Assembly: GCF_965342175.1 (NCBI RefSeq)
Contig: NZ_CBDRBL010000011.1
Span: 52,848 to 116,847 of the forward strand
Source of the DNA: Actinacidiphila sp965342175
GTDB lineage: Bacteria > Actinomycetota > Actinomycetes > Streptomycetales > Streptomycetaceae
Length of the DNA: 64,000 nucleotides
Reading direction: 5' to 3'
Part shown: in pieces, positions 43,020-51,894 of the stretch
Layout of the letters: each line of letters starts with the position of its first letter
Position numbering within the stretch: the first letter of the stretch is position 1
The notes under the pieces: model-generated
Told to the model about the DNA's origin: nothing
The model's database searches: none
Seen by the model: the letters and a program-made list of their open reading frames with translations, nothing else
Translations under genes and position numbers: made by a program

Positions 43020-44954
43020 GTGCAGATTTCGCAGATCCTGGACAAGGTCGACGCAGGTGACATCGCCCTGCCCGAGTTCCAGCGCGGCTACGTGTGGACC
43101 CGCGACCAAGTCCGAGGCTTCTTCCAGTCGTTGTACCGCAACTACCCGATCGGCGGCTTCCTCACCTGGAGCACCAAGGCGGAGGGCGCCGACACCAGGG
43201 GCGGAGGTTCCGAGAAGGACGGCACCATTCACCTCCTGCTCGACGGTCAGCAGCGGGTGACCACCCTGTACGGGGTGATGCGTGGCCGCCCGCCCCGCTT
43301 CTTCGAGGGGCATCCCGCCACTCTGACCGGTCTGCACTTCAACCTGCAAACCGAGGTCTTCGAGTTCTACGCGCCCGCGAAGATGAAGGACAACCCGGTG
43401 TGGGTGGACGTCACCGCCCTCTTCCAGGGCGGTCTGGGGAATCAGCTGCTCACCGTCACCCAACTCGCCGAAGGCGACGCGAGCCTTCAGGTCGCCTACA
43501 TCGAGCGCCTCAACCGGATCACGCAGATCAAGGACCGCAGCGTCCACATCGACGAGGTCACCGGCGAGGACAAGACGATCGACGTCGTCGTCGAGATCTT
43601 CAACAGGGTGAACTCCGGTGGCACCAAGCTGTCCAAGGGAGATCTGGCCCTGGCCGCCATCTGCGCCGCATGGCCCGAGGCCCGTCCCACGATGAACGCC
43701 GCCCTGAGCACGTGGTCAGCCGCGGGGTTCGACTTCAAGCTCGACTGGCTGCTCCGCAACGTCAACGGGGTCCTTACCGGCGAGGCTCAGTTCTCCAAGC
43801 TCGCCGACGTCGACGTACCGGCGTTCCAGACGGGTTTGAAGGACACCATCGACTCCATCGGGTTCCTGCTCAACGCCCTCGGCGGGCGGCTCGGCCTCGA
43901 CCACGGACGCGTCCTGAGCGGCCGCGGCGCTTTCCCGGTGATGAGCCGCCTCCTCCACCACCATGACGGCTCGTTCCCGGACGCGATGACGCGGGACCGG
44001 CTGTTCTACTGGTACGTCCACAGCTTCCTGTGGGGCCGCCACACAGGGGCCACCGAGACGGCCCTCAACCAGGACCTGCAGGCGCTCGACGACGGAGGGG
44101 TCGACGGGCTCATCGACACGCTGCGCCGCAGCCGCGGCGGCCGGCTCCTCGTCGGCCCGGACGACTTCGTCGGCTCCAGCATGGGATCGCGCTTCTACCC
44201 GCTGCTTTACATGCTCACCCGGGTGTACGGGGCGCAGGACCTCGGCAGCGGGGTACCCCTGCGGGACGGCATGCTCGGCCGGCTGAGCTCTCTGCAGGTC
44301 CATCACGTCTTCCCCAAGGCCCGGCTGTACGAGCACGGCTACAGCCGTGCCGAGGTGAACGCCGTCGCCAACTTCTGCTTCCTCACCCAGGACACCAACC
44401 TGCGCATCGGTGCCAGGCTCCCTGTCGAGTACCTGGAGGAAGTCGAGGCCCGGGTGCCGGGCGCCCTCGCCTCGCAGTGGATTCCCACGGACCGCGCACT
44501 GTGGCGCGTCGAGAACTACCCGGCCTTCCTGGCAGCCCGCCGCGAGCTCCTGGCCCGTGCGGCAAACGACTTCCTGCGGGCACTGCACGACGGCCCGTCA
44601 CCGGTCGAGCTCACGCCGTCCTCAGCGTTCGGCACCGCACGTTCCGCCGTCGCCACGGCTGAACCGGCCGCTGACGAGGATGTGCCCGGCCTCACGGCGC
44701 TCCTCGCCGAACTCGAAGCCGCGGGCCTGGCGGCCCCGGAGCTCGACAGCGAGGTCAGCGACTCCCGGAGCGGGGCCGCGATCACGGTGGCCGCCGCCTA
44801 CTGGCCGCAGGGCCTCCAGGAGGAGCTGGGTGTCCCCGTCGTCCTGACTCCGGACACCACTGCGGAGGAGCAGGCGGCGCTCGAGGCCGGCGACTACCGC
44901 GTCTTCCACAGCACCGACGCCCTGCGCCGCTACATCGCCCATCTCCACTCCTGA
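43020..44954 (+). CDS. DUF262/HNH protein, GmrSD-like modification-dependent nuclease
   Basis: 644 residues. The head (QISQILDKVDAGDIALPEFQ, RGYVWTRDQV) and LLLDGQQRVTTLYGVM (about residue 75) are the DUF262/ParB-like nucleotidase domain of GmrS. A helical middle follows, with NRVNSGGTKLSKGDLALAAI. Near residue 425 the HNH pattern SLQVHHVFPKARLYEHGY, NAVANFCFLTQDTNLRIG is the GmrD-type nuclease. Thus both halves of the GmrSD type IV restriction enzyme sit in one chain, here with an extra acidic C terminus of about 100 residues. GTG 43020 is chosen because the domain begins there. GmrSD attacks glucosylated phage DNA; this protein's target is not known. Confidence 0.85.
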   Translation: MQISQILDKVDAGDIALPEFQRGYVWTRDQVRGFFQSLYRNYPIGGFLTWSTKAEGADTRGGGSEKDGTIHLLLDGQQRVTTLYGVMRGRPPRFFEGHPATLTGLHFNLQTEVFEFYAPAKMKDNPVWVDVTALFQGGLGNQLLTVTQLAEGDASLQVAYIERLNRITQIKDRSVHIDEVTGEDKTIDVVVEIFNRVNSGGTKLSKGDLALAAICAAWPEARPTMNAALSTWSAAGFDFKLDWLLRNVNGVLTGEAQFSKLADVDVPAFQTGLKDTIDSIGFLLNALGGRLGLDHGRVLSGRGAFPVMSRLLHHHDGSFPDAMTRDRLFYWYVHSFLWGRHTGATETALNQDLQALDDGGVDGLIDTLRRSRGGRLLVGPDDFVGSSMGSRFYPLLYMLTRVYGAQDLGSGVPLRDGMLGRLSSLQVHHVFPKARLYEHGYSRAEVNAVANFCFLTQDTNLRIGARLPVEYLEEVEARVPGALASQWIPTDRALWRVENYPAFLAARRELLARAANDFLRALHDGPSPVELTPSSAFGTARSAVATAEPAADEDVPGLTALLAELEAAGLAAPELDSEVSDSRSGAAITVAAAYWPQGLQEELGVPVVLTPDTTAEEQAALEAGDYRVFHSTDALRRYIAHLHS

Positions 44955-45251
44955 CCGCGACGAGCCAGCCACGCGATGCATTTCTGGAGGGCGTCCACAT
45001 CGCCGTACGCACTCTGATGTCCGAGCAACACCCCTCTCTGCCGACTGCGCGCGACTCGTCAGCTTGGTCACAGGGGAGCCGATCTGAGTAGGACGTGACT
45101 CCCTGGGGCCTGCTGCCTCCACATGCACGAGGCCCCTCAGCTCTTGGACCGCCGGGCCAGCTCCTCCGTCATTTGCCCGCCTGGGGGAACGGACCGCGGC
45201 ATCGGCATCCCTTTCCGCCAGCTGCACGTGGGCAGGCCTCACAGGTCGCGA
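44955..45251. other. Convergent spacer between DUF262 and DUF2075 genes
   Basis: No intact gene. A short minus-strand stretch (45050-44945, VLLGHQSAYGDVDALQKCIA, WLARRG) looks coding-like but has no start or family; it could be the end of a lost gene. Confidence 0.35.
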
Positions 45252-47135
45252 TCAGACCAGCGCAGCGCTCCGGTCCGTTCCCACCAGCTCGCGCAGCTTG
45301 CGCCTCGTCTCCGAGTCCGTCGAGTACACGACGGTGCCCACCATGCCGCGTGTCAGCAGCACCTTGTAGGTGTTGCGGATCAGGCGGTCCACGTCGGCGT
45401 CGGGGGTGGACTTCCTGAAGACCGGGTCCTTGGACTTCGTACGGTCGGTGACCCATCGGTCCTCGCGCCACACAAGGTCGGGGCCGATGATGACACCCGA
45501 CCAGTCGTACTCGAAGCCCTGGGCGGTGTAGACGCATCCGATCTGACCGAATCCGGCGGAATCGGTCGCCCAAAGAGCGGACGGCGGAGCGCCGGAGATG
45601 GCGCGTTCTCCGCGCAGGTTCCAGGGGCGGGCCCAGTCGCCGATCACCACGTCCGGGGGAAGCGGTTCACCGGGCTTGGGCTCGGGTGACCACGGCCAGC
45701 AGTAGCCCGCGGACATCCGGGCACCGTGGCCCTGGGCGCGGCGCTCCTCGAGGAACGCCTCCATCTCCTGCGGTGCGTCGGCGACGAGGAGCTGCAGGCG
45801 ATCGTCGGGTTCCCAGACCACCGAGCCACCGGGTTCCAGACCGAGGAGGCGGCCGACCCACCGCAGATAGGCGTCGCTGCCGCCGCAACGGAACTGGCTG
45901 TCGAGCGGTACGACGCTGCAGGCCAGACCCTTTCGTGCGGCGGCGGCCTTGATCTCGGCCACGGTACCCATCTCGCCGGGGCGCACGACCTGGTGCTCGT
46001 CGAGAAGGAAGACGGGGACCCGGGCGACGTCGATGAGCTCGTCGATCTGTGGCTTGCCCGTCCGATGGGCGGCCGAGGTGTAGCGGTTCGCGGAGGTCTC
46101 GCGGATGCGGTGCGCCTCGTCGCATATCACCACGTCGAGGGTGTTCTTCTCGGTCGTCATGAAGCTGTTGAAGTACTTGAAGAGGTCCTGCACCTCGCGC
46201 TTCCGCGCACCCGCGACCTTGCGCATGGTCCTGGTGAAGGACTGCGAGCCGGTGGCGTGCAGGGCCGGCACGCCCTCCCGGTACAGGTCGCCGAGCAGGG
46301 AGAGCGCAATGACGCTCTTACCCGTCCCCGGGCCGCCGGTGACGACCACGACCTCCTTGTGGTCGGACCGCTTCGCCTTGCGTACCGCGTTGAGCACCAT
46401 GCGGTAGGCGACCTGCTGCTCGTCGAGCAGGACGAACTGCTCGCGCTCACGCACCTCCTGCGCCGCGACGGCCATCAACTGCCGGGACGGAACCGTCTTG
46501 GCCGCCTGCAGCTCGTCGGCAGCGCGCGTCCCGGCGTGCCTGTCGCTCAGCTTGGCGCGCAGGTGCTCGATGAACGCGCCTCTGCTCTCGGCGGTGAACA
46601 GCTGGCCGCGGTCGTCGAGTTCGATCTCCCGCAGGCCGCTGACCCCGAACTCCGTCGCGTTGTGGAGGTAGGCCACGCCGCTGACCCGCTCGGGGTGCTC
46701 GGCTACCGCGCCGTTGAAGTTGACCAGGTAGTCGCAGTAGCGGCGCACCTGCTCGATGGGGTTGAGCACCGGGTGCGCGTAGGCGTCCACCAGGCACAGG
46801 GCCGGATCGTCCTCGTACGGTGCCGCCTGGCTCCACTGCTTCAGCTCGACGATGACGTAGGAGGGCTCGCCCGTGGACGGATGCACCCCGGCCAACACGG
46901 CATCAGCCCGCTTGCTGTTCAGCGGCAGCGCGTACTCCAGCATCACTTCCACGCCGCCGAGCCCCGCGTCGTTGAGCGCGCCTACCAGCCCCGGGATGCT
47001 GCGCTCCCAAGAGCGGGCCTCGGAGGGCCCCGGGCGATAGCCGTGCATGTGGACGAACTGCTCAGTCAGGCGGTGGTAGAGCGACCCGTCGTGGGCCATG
47101 ACGGCGACCGTCCTGGCCGACTCGCGGAGCAGCAA
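45252..47135 (-). CDS. DUF2075 helicase-like ATPase
   Basis: 627 residues. The N-terminal 200 residues form a nuclease-like fold with KRADAVLAG and YVIVELKQWSQAA (restriction-endonuclease-like E..K pattern). From about 255 an AAA/superfamily 1 helicase follows: Walker A VVVVTGGPGTGKSVIA, Walker B DVVICDEAHRIRE, FLLDEHQVVRPGE, SQFRCGGSDAYL, CVYTAQGFEYDWSGVIIG, and motif VI NTYKVLLTRGM. The start is TTG 47135; the family begins exactly with LLRESARTVA, so the later ATG at 47099 is rejected. Proteins of this class often sit in phage defence islands, with unclear mechanism. No partner gene adjoins it. Confidence 0.85.
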   Translation of the reverse strand: MLLRESARTVAVMAHDGSLYHRLTEQFVHMHGYRPGPSEARSWERSIPGLVGALNDAGLGGVEVMLEYALPLNSKRADAVLAGVHPSTGEPSYVIVELKQWSQAAPYEDDPALCLVDAYAHPVLNPIEQVRRYCDYLVNFNGAVAEHPERVSGVAYLHNATEFGVSGLREIELDDRGQLFTAESRGAFIEHLRAKLSDRHAGTRAADELQAAKTVPSRQLMAVAAQEVREREQFVLLDEQQVAYRMVLNAVRKAKRSDHKEVVVVTGGPGTGKSVIALSLLGDLYREGVPALHATGSQSFTRTMRKVAGARKREVQDLFKYFNSFMTTEKNTLDVVICDEAHRIRETSANRYTSAAHRTGKPQIDELIDVARVPVFLLDEHQVVRPGEMGTVAEIKAAAARKGLACSVVPLDSQFRCGGSDAYLRWVGRLLGLEPGGSVVWEPDDRLQLLVADAPQEMEAFLEERRAQGHGARMSAGYCWPWSPEPKPGEPLPPDVVIGDWARPWNLRGERAISGAPPSALWATDSAGFGQIGCVYTAQGFEYDWSGVIIGPDLVWREDRWVTDRTKSKDPVFRKSTPDADVDRLIRNTYKVLLTRGMVGTVVYSTDSETRRKLRELVGTDRSAALV

Positions 47136-47390
47136 GGAATTCCCCCAGGCAGCACGAAGTGACTCGTGCGGGTGGGGGCGTGTCCTTCGAGACTCCGCCG
47201 GAGCGGAGCGGAAGCCCGTCGGGCCGCGATGATGTGATCAAGGATAGTCATGTGACAGGCGGCGGTGAAGGTGCTGTGTGCGGCGGTCTTTCGCCATCGC
47301 TCGGTGTTCTTCACTGCGATCGCCTCTGCCACCCGAGGCGCCGAGGTCGGTACGATGGTGGCCCCCTCGGCAACCTCTGCGATCACGCCG

Positions 47391-47720
47391 CTACAGCGGC
47401 TCGCTCCTCGTGTAGGGGGTACCGTTTGTTCCGCGGGCACGGCGATCCGGCCCAGTCACGCGAAACGATGTACTCCGGCCGTCCCAGTACTCCAGCACGG
47501 TCTGGTAGGCCCGCCAGCCATCGGGCAACTTCGGGACCAGCGAGGTGGAGGGGTGGTTGTCGAGGAGCCCCCGGCGGGCGCCGGTGCGGGTCCTCGGCCT
47601 GGAAGCGGCTTCGGGATTAGTCAGGTCAATGAGTGGGCCGATCCAGCCCAGAGCGGCGGCCAGGTGCAGTAGGGCGCCGAGCGGGCCGGGCCCCTGCTTT
47701 CGCAGGAGGCGCGCCGAGAC
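47391..47720 (-). pseudogene. Coding-like fragment of unknown family
   Basis: About 110 residues are open and GC3-rich: PVSARLLRKQGPGPLGALLH, LAAALGWIGPLIDL, then GLLDNHPSTSLVPKLPDGWR and AYQTVLEYWDGRS, with a TAG stop at 47391. There is no start and no recognised domain. It probably is the end of a displaced gene. The remaining region 47136-48080 has no supported gene; a -10-like TATCCT near 47245 could serve the DUF2075 gene. Confidence 0.3.
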
Positions 47721-48080
47721 CGGTCGACGAGGGCGGACACATCAGATCCACCGGCACCCGCCGCTGGGCGGGCTCGCCCCACGCGAACGAAGGCTGCCCG
47801 AACGCACGGGTCGGCCGCCTCCTTGCGAGTTGCACTGAGAAGGCGTCAGCACGCTTCGGCGTGCGCCCATGACCAGGGTCGGCGGAGCGCGGGGACACAC
47901 ACGCCGCCGGTGGCCTCTGCCCGCCGGGCTCGCCATCGTCACCCCCTGAGCGCCACTCCTCGCCGCCCTGCGCCCCTCGCACCTGTGGCGGCGGCGACGC
48001 AGCTGCGCTCCCCACCGCCGAGTGGCCGGGCATCTTCCTCGCGGGCCGCGCGCACCAGCCGAGCGCCCAGGCCTGTTCCA

Positions 48081-49510
48081 AAAGGCCGCATTTGGCGAAA
48101 CGGCTGGGCCTTCGAGGAGTCGGGCCGCTACGGCAACGAGACAGGCGGCGAGGGCGGCTTCGCCATCGCCGACAACGCCGCGTTCACGCCCCTCGACTCC
48201 CAGCTGATCAGCCCGTCCTACGACCTCACCGACGTGTCCGACCCCGAACTGGCCTTCAGCACGATGTACTTCGGGTACGCCGACGACGCGATCACGGTCG
48301 ACGCCACGTCCGACGGCGGCGCCACCTGGAAGAGGGTGTGGAAGGCGCCCACGGGCTTCGCGGACCACGCGAAGGCCGAGATCCCGCTCACCGCGTTCGC
48401 CGGGAAGCCCGACGTACGGGTGCGTTTCCACCTCGTCACCGACGTCGGCTGGTACTGGGGCGTCGACGACGTCTTCGTCGGGCAGCGGGACTTCGACGCC
48501 ACCCCCGGCGGCCTGGTCACCGGCCTGGTGACCGACGCCAACACCGGCAAGGGCCTGGTCGGCGCCACCGTCACCGCCAAGGACGACCCGCAGGTGACCG
48601 CGACCACCGTGGCCACCCCCGGCGATCCCGCGCTCGACGACGGCCTGTACCTGATGTTCTCGCCCGACCTGGGCAAGCACGACGTCACCGTGGCCAAGCC
48701 CCGCTACACGGCGCTGACCAGGACGGTCGACGTCGCGGCGGACAGCACCGTCGCCGTCTCCCACGCCCTCAAGGCCGGGCAGCTGACGATCCTCCCGGAC
48801 TCCGTCGAGGCGTCCCTGGGCTGGGGCACGTCCGCCACGCGGAACCTGACGGTCAAGAACACCGGCGGCGCGCCCGCCACGGTCACGCTGGACGAGAGGT
48901 CCGGCGGCTTCCACCTCCAGGCCCTCGGCGGCGGCGCACCCCTGCAGACCGTGAAGGGGAGCTTCTCCCCGCACGCCAGCATGGCCGGCCCCGCCTCGGC
49001 CCGGCGCAAGGCCGCAACGACCGCCGCCGCGTCGGGCAGCGCCTGGCAGACCGGCCCCGACCTGCCGGAGAAGGTCCTCGGCAACGCCGTCGGCACCTCC
49101 GAGGGCAAGGTGTACTCCGCCTTCGGATTCAACGGGCTCGAGGTCACCAGCGCGATGTACGTCCTCGACCCGGTCGTCGGCACCTGGACGAAGAGGACTC
49201 CCGCGGAGGACGCCCGGGAGGCTCCCTCGGCCCAGTTCATCGACGGCAGGTTCTACGTCGTGGGCGGCTGGAAGCAGGGCATCAACCCCGAGACCGACCG
49301 CAAGCTGGAGATCTACGACCCCGACAACGACACCTGGAGCACCGGGGCGTCGGCGCCCGTCGCGTACGCCGGGCAGGGCAGCGCGGCCGTCGACGGCAAG
49401 CTGTACACGGTCGGCGGCTGCGACGAGCGGTGCGGCACCGCCGAGGCGTACGCCTACGACCCCGGAACCGACGCCTGGTCACGGATCGCGGACTACCCGG
49501 AGCCGACGTC
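48081..49510 (+). pseudogene. Internal piece of a secreted S8 protease with Kelch repeats
   Basis: About 475 residues without start or stop of their own. Order: a MAM/concanavalin-like part (NETGGEGGFAIADNAAFTPL, STMYFGYADDAITVDATSDG), a carboxypeptidase-regulatory-like Ig domain (GLVTGLVTDANTGKGLVGAT), an AIR/CARDB-like strand region (LTVKNTGGAPATVTLDERSG), then Kelch blades (LPEKVLGNAVGTSEGKVYSA, APSAQFIDGRFYVVGGW, AVDGKLYTVGGCDERCGTAE). This is the middle of the roughly 1300-residue Streptomyces peptidases; the protease domain in front and the final blades are lost. At about 49510 it runs into a MoxR fragment on the other strand. Confidence 0.7.
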
Positions 49511-49787
49511 CTGGGAGTCCGAGTCCTCCAGCACGCCGATCTGCTCGGCGGTGGAGAGCGCCGACTCCAGCTTCTCGTCGTCGCTGCCCGCGGCGGCCGC
49601 CGAGGCACGCAGGTCGGCGAAGCTCCGCAGCAGCACGTCGAGCAGGGTGGGCGGCACGTCCAGCTCGATCTGGTGGCGGCGCAGCAGTTCCTCGGTGCGG
49701 AAGCGGACGATCTCCGCCTCGCTCTTCTTGTTCGTCACGACGGGGATGCGGACGAAGTTGAAGCGCCGCTTGAGGTACGTGGGCCGG
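49511..49787 (-). pseudogene. MoxR-type AAA ATPase fragment
   Basis: About 90 residues read YLKRRFNFVRIPVVTNKKSE, EIVRFRTEELLRRHQIEL, then LLDVLLRSFADLRASAAAAG, DDEKLESALSTAEQIGVLED. This is the sensor-2/lid part of a MoxR-like ATPase that in Streptomyces stands with VWA and SWIM genes. No Walker motifs remain. The edges are the Kelch relic (left) and nadR (right); 49788-49878 has no gene. Confidence 0.6.
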
Positions 49788-49878
49788 GGGCACCGCCGAT
49801 CGCGTCCGGAAGGGCCGCCGGCATCGGCTGCCCCCCGTCCGCGCCCGTCCGACCCGCGGCGCCCTCGGCTCTCGCCCC

Positions 49879-50982
49879 TCAGCGCGGCGAGGGGAGACCG
49901 CCCCGTTGCGGCAGCGGCGCGGCGAAGTCCCAGCCGCGGGCGAGCAGCGCGTCCACGGCCGTCACGGCCGTCCGCAGGCGCTGCTCGTGCGGGCCGCTGA
50001 GCACCACGTACGGCAGGCCCCGGCGGTCCAGTTCGGTGCGGAAGCGGCCGGTCATCCAGGAACGCAGGTGCTCGCCGTCGCGCAGGCCGTCGTCCTCGAG
50101 GGGCACCCCGGTGTCGTCGGTGAGCAGCCACAGGTGCTGCCGGCACCGCTCGGCGACGGCTTCCACGCGCGGGTTGCGGCCGCCCATGTAGCGCTCGTGC
50201 CAGATGGTGGTGGCCATGGCGTCGGTGTCGCAGAACAGGACGGGCGAGCCGGTCCGCGCCGCGGCGTCCTCCTCTTCGAGCTGGCGTTCGGCGATGACCT
50301 CGAACTCTTCGGAGGACCAACTCACATCGTCGAACGCCGCGTCCGGTCGGGTGGCCAGCAGCCGCGCGTACTTCTCCTCGCTGTAGGTGCGCCCGTACTC
50401 GGGCACCCACCGCGTCGCCTCCCACACGCCTCCGCGCGACCGGTAGTGCTCGGCGAGGGCGCGGGCCATGGTGGTCGTGCCGGTGGACTCGGCGCCGACG
50501 ACGACCACCCGGCGGGCCAGGGCCGCCCGCACCGGCGCGGCCAGGTGGCGCCAGCAGGCGACGGGGTCCTCGCGGACGGCGGTCCCGGAGACGGGATGAG
50601 CGGTACGGCGCAGATCGACCGTCACCGGCACCGCGCCGAACCGGCGGCCGAGTTCGAGGCCGTACGGCTCGGAGGTGAAGACGGCGTCGACGGGCTCGGG
50701 GACCGCCGCCTTGAAGACGGCCATGTGGGCGTCCCAGACATCGGGGTCGGTGTAGTCGACGGGTATCTCGTCCACGGCGCCGACGATGTCGATGCCCGCC
50801 TCCGGGTGCACCTCGCGCATCCAGGCCACGCGGTCCGCGAGCGGGATCGACTCGACGGCGGAGGCGCAGACCAGCACGGTGAGGCGGCGGCACCGCGCGG
50901 CGGCGGTGCGGACGAGGTGGTGGTGGCCGGCGTGCGGCGGGTAGAACTTGCCCAGCACCAGCCCGTGGTCGAACTCGCTCAC
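49879..50982 (-). CDS. nadR: NadR: NMN adenylyltransferase / ribosylnicotinamide kinase
   Basis: 367 residues. Domain one, from VSEFDHGLVLGKFYPPHAGH (HxGH nucleotidyltransferase motif), makes NAD from NMN. Domain two, from VVVVGAESTGTTTMARALAE, is the kinase that phosphorylates nicotinamide riboside; its P-loop has Thr where other NadR proteins have Lys. FDDVSWSSEEFEVIAERQL and SPVLFCDTDAMATTIWHERY are kinase core. There is no N-terminal HTH, so it is an enzyme only. The GTG start overlaps the pnuC stop by 4 nt (GTGA), giving a salvage operon: uptake, then conversion to NAD. Confidence 0.92.
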   Translation of the reverse strand: MSEFDHGLVLGKFYPPHAGHHHLVRTAAARCRRLTVLVCASAVESIPLADRVAWMREVHPEAGIDIVGAVDEIPVDYTDPDVWDAHMAVFKAAVPEPVDAVFTSEPYGLELGRRFGAVPVTVDLRRTAHPVSGTAVREDPVACWRHLAAPVRAALARRVVVVGAESTGTTTMARALAEHYRSRGGVWEATRWVPEYGRTYSEEKYARLLATRPDAAFDDVSWSSEEFEVIAERQLEEEDAAARTGSPVLFCDTDAMATTIWHERYMGGRNPRVEAVAERCRQHLWLLTDDTGVPLEDDGLRDGEHLRSWMTGRFRTELDRRGLPYVVLSGPHEQRLRTAVTAVDALLARGWDFAAPLPQRGGLPSPR

Positions 50983-51638
50983 GCCACCGCCTCCGTCCGG
51001 ACCGCCGGGCCTGCCGCGCGGGTCGCCGCCTCGGCCCGCCAGCCGCGCAGGCCGGCCAGGCACAGCAGCAGGAAGCCTGCGTAGAGGACCGAGGTGAGGT
51101 AGAGGCCCTTGTGGGCGTACAGCGGGATGTAGACGAGGTCGGCGGAGATCCAGAGGTACCAGGACTCGATCTTCTTCCGGCACTGGCCGTAGGTGGCGGC
51201 CAGCGACAGCGCGGTGGTGAGCGCGTCCCAGAAGGGCACCGTGGAGTCGGTGAAGCGGTCCAGCCCGAGGGTCAGCAGCACGGTGGCGACCGCCGTGACG
51301 GGGGCCAGCACTGCCCACGTACGGGGGCCGGTACGGCTGATCGGCAGCCGCCCTGCGCCTGATCCCGCGGCGGCCCAGGACCACCATCCGTACGCCGCCA
51401 GCACCACGTAGACGACCTGCAGGGCGGCGTCCGCGTAGAGCCCGGCGCCGGCGAAGAGCAGGATGAAGAAGAGGTTGTTGGCGATGCCGACGGGCCAGTT
51501 GGCGATGTGCCGGCGGGCCACGAGCCACACGCACAGCGCTCCGCTGCCGAACCCGAGTACCTCGACCCAGCTGACGGGGGTGTCCAGCAGCGTGAACAGC
51601 GGCTGCTGAAGGGGGGCGAGCACATCCGCGAGAGACAC
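50979..51638 (-). CDS. pnuC: PnuC nicotinamide riboside transporter
   Basis: 219 residues, seven membrane helices. Family features are GALCVWLVARRHIANWPVGI, NNLFFILLFAGAGLYADAAL (about 45-75), YGWWSWAA (about 85), and at the end ESWYLWISADLVYIPLYAHK with KGLYLTSVLYAGFL. It imports nicotinamide riboside down a gradient, trapped by the NadR kinase encoded next. GTG 51638 has GGAGG 8 nt upstream. The promoter in front carries an NrtR-like palindrome. Confidence 0.92.
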   Translation of the reverse strand: MSLADVLAPLQQPLFTLLDTPVSWVEVLGFGSGALCVWLVARRHIANWPVGIANNLFFILLFAGAGLYADAALQVVYVVLAAYGWWSWAAAGSGAGRLPISRTGPRTWAVLAPVTAVATVLLTLGLDRFTDSTVPFWDALTTALSLAATYGQCRKKIESWYLWISADLVYIPLYAHKGLYLTSVLYAGFLLLCLAGLRGWRAEAATRAAGPAVRTEAVA

Positions 51639-51651
51639 GCGGCGACCTCCT

Positions 51652-51674
51652 ATAAGTGTCACCCTGACGATAAA
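51652..51674 (-). promoter_or_regulatory. NrtR-like palindrome at the pnuC-nadR promoter
   Basis: AAGTGTCA-CCC-TGACGATAA: a GTCA/TGAC dyad with 3-bp centre, similar to the NrtR boxes I recall from NAD genes. On the minus strand a -10 TATCGT overlaps it, with TTGCCC 18 bp upstream as -35. The pnuC Shine-Dalgarno sequence follows directly. Confidence 0.45.
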
Positions 51675-51777
51675 GGCGGCGGGGTGGGCGGGGCAAGGGG
51701 ATTTCCGCGGAGGCGGCGGCGCCGTTGACGCCGGAGGGGTCCACGGCCGACTGCGGGCGGCGTGGGTCGCCCCGCAC

Positions 51778-51843
51778 CGACGTGGACCCGCCCGCACCGA
51801 CGTGGACCCGCCCGCGCCGACGTGGACCCGCCCGCACCGACGT
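51778..51843. repeat. 20-bp tandem repeat, 3.3 copies
   Basis: CGACGTGGACCCGCCCGCAC repeats at 51778, 51798 and 51818 with one substitution (GCGC) in copy two and a 6-bp stub. Non-coding. Confidence 0.9.
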
Positions 51844-51894
51844 ATCCCTACGTCGGCAACCCGCCGATGCGCCCCGCCCCGGGCGTCCGACAGG

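Noticed and set aside
51778..51843. Tandem 20-bp repeats as replication iterons
   Set aside because: Only 3.3 GC-rich copies, no AT-rich region and no replication-initiator gene adjacent.
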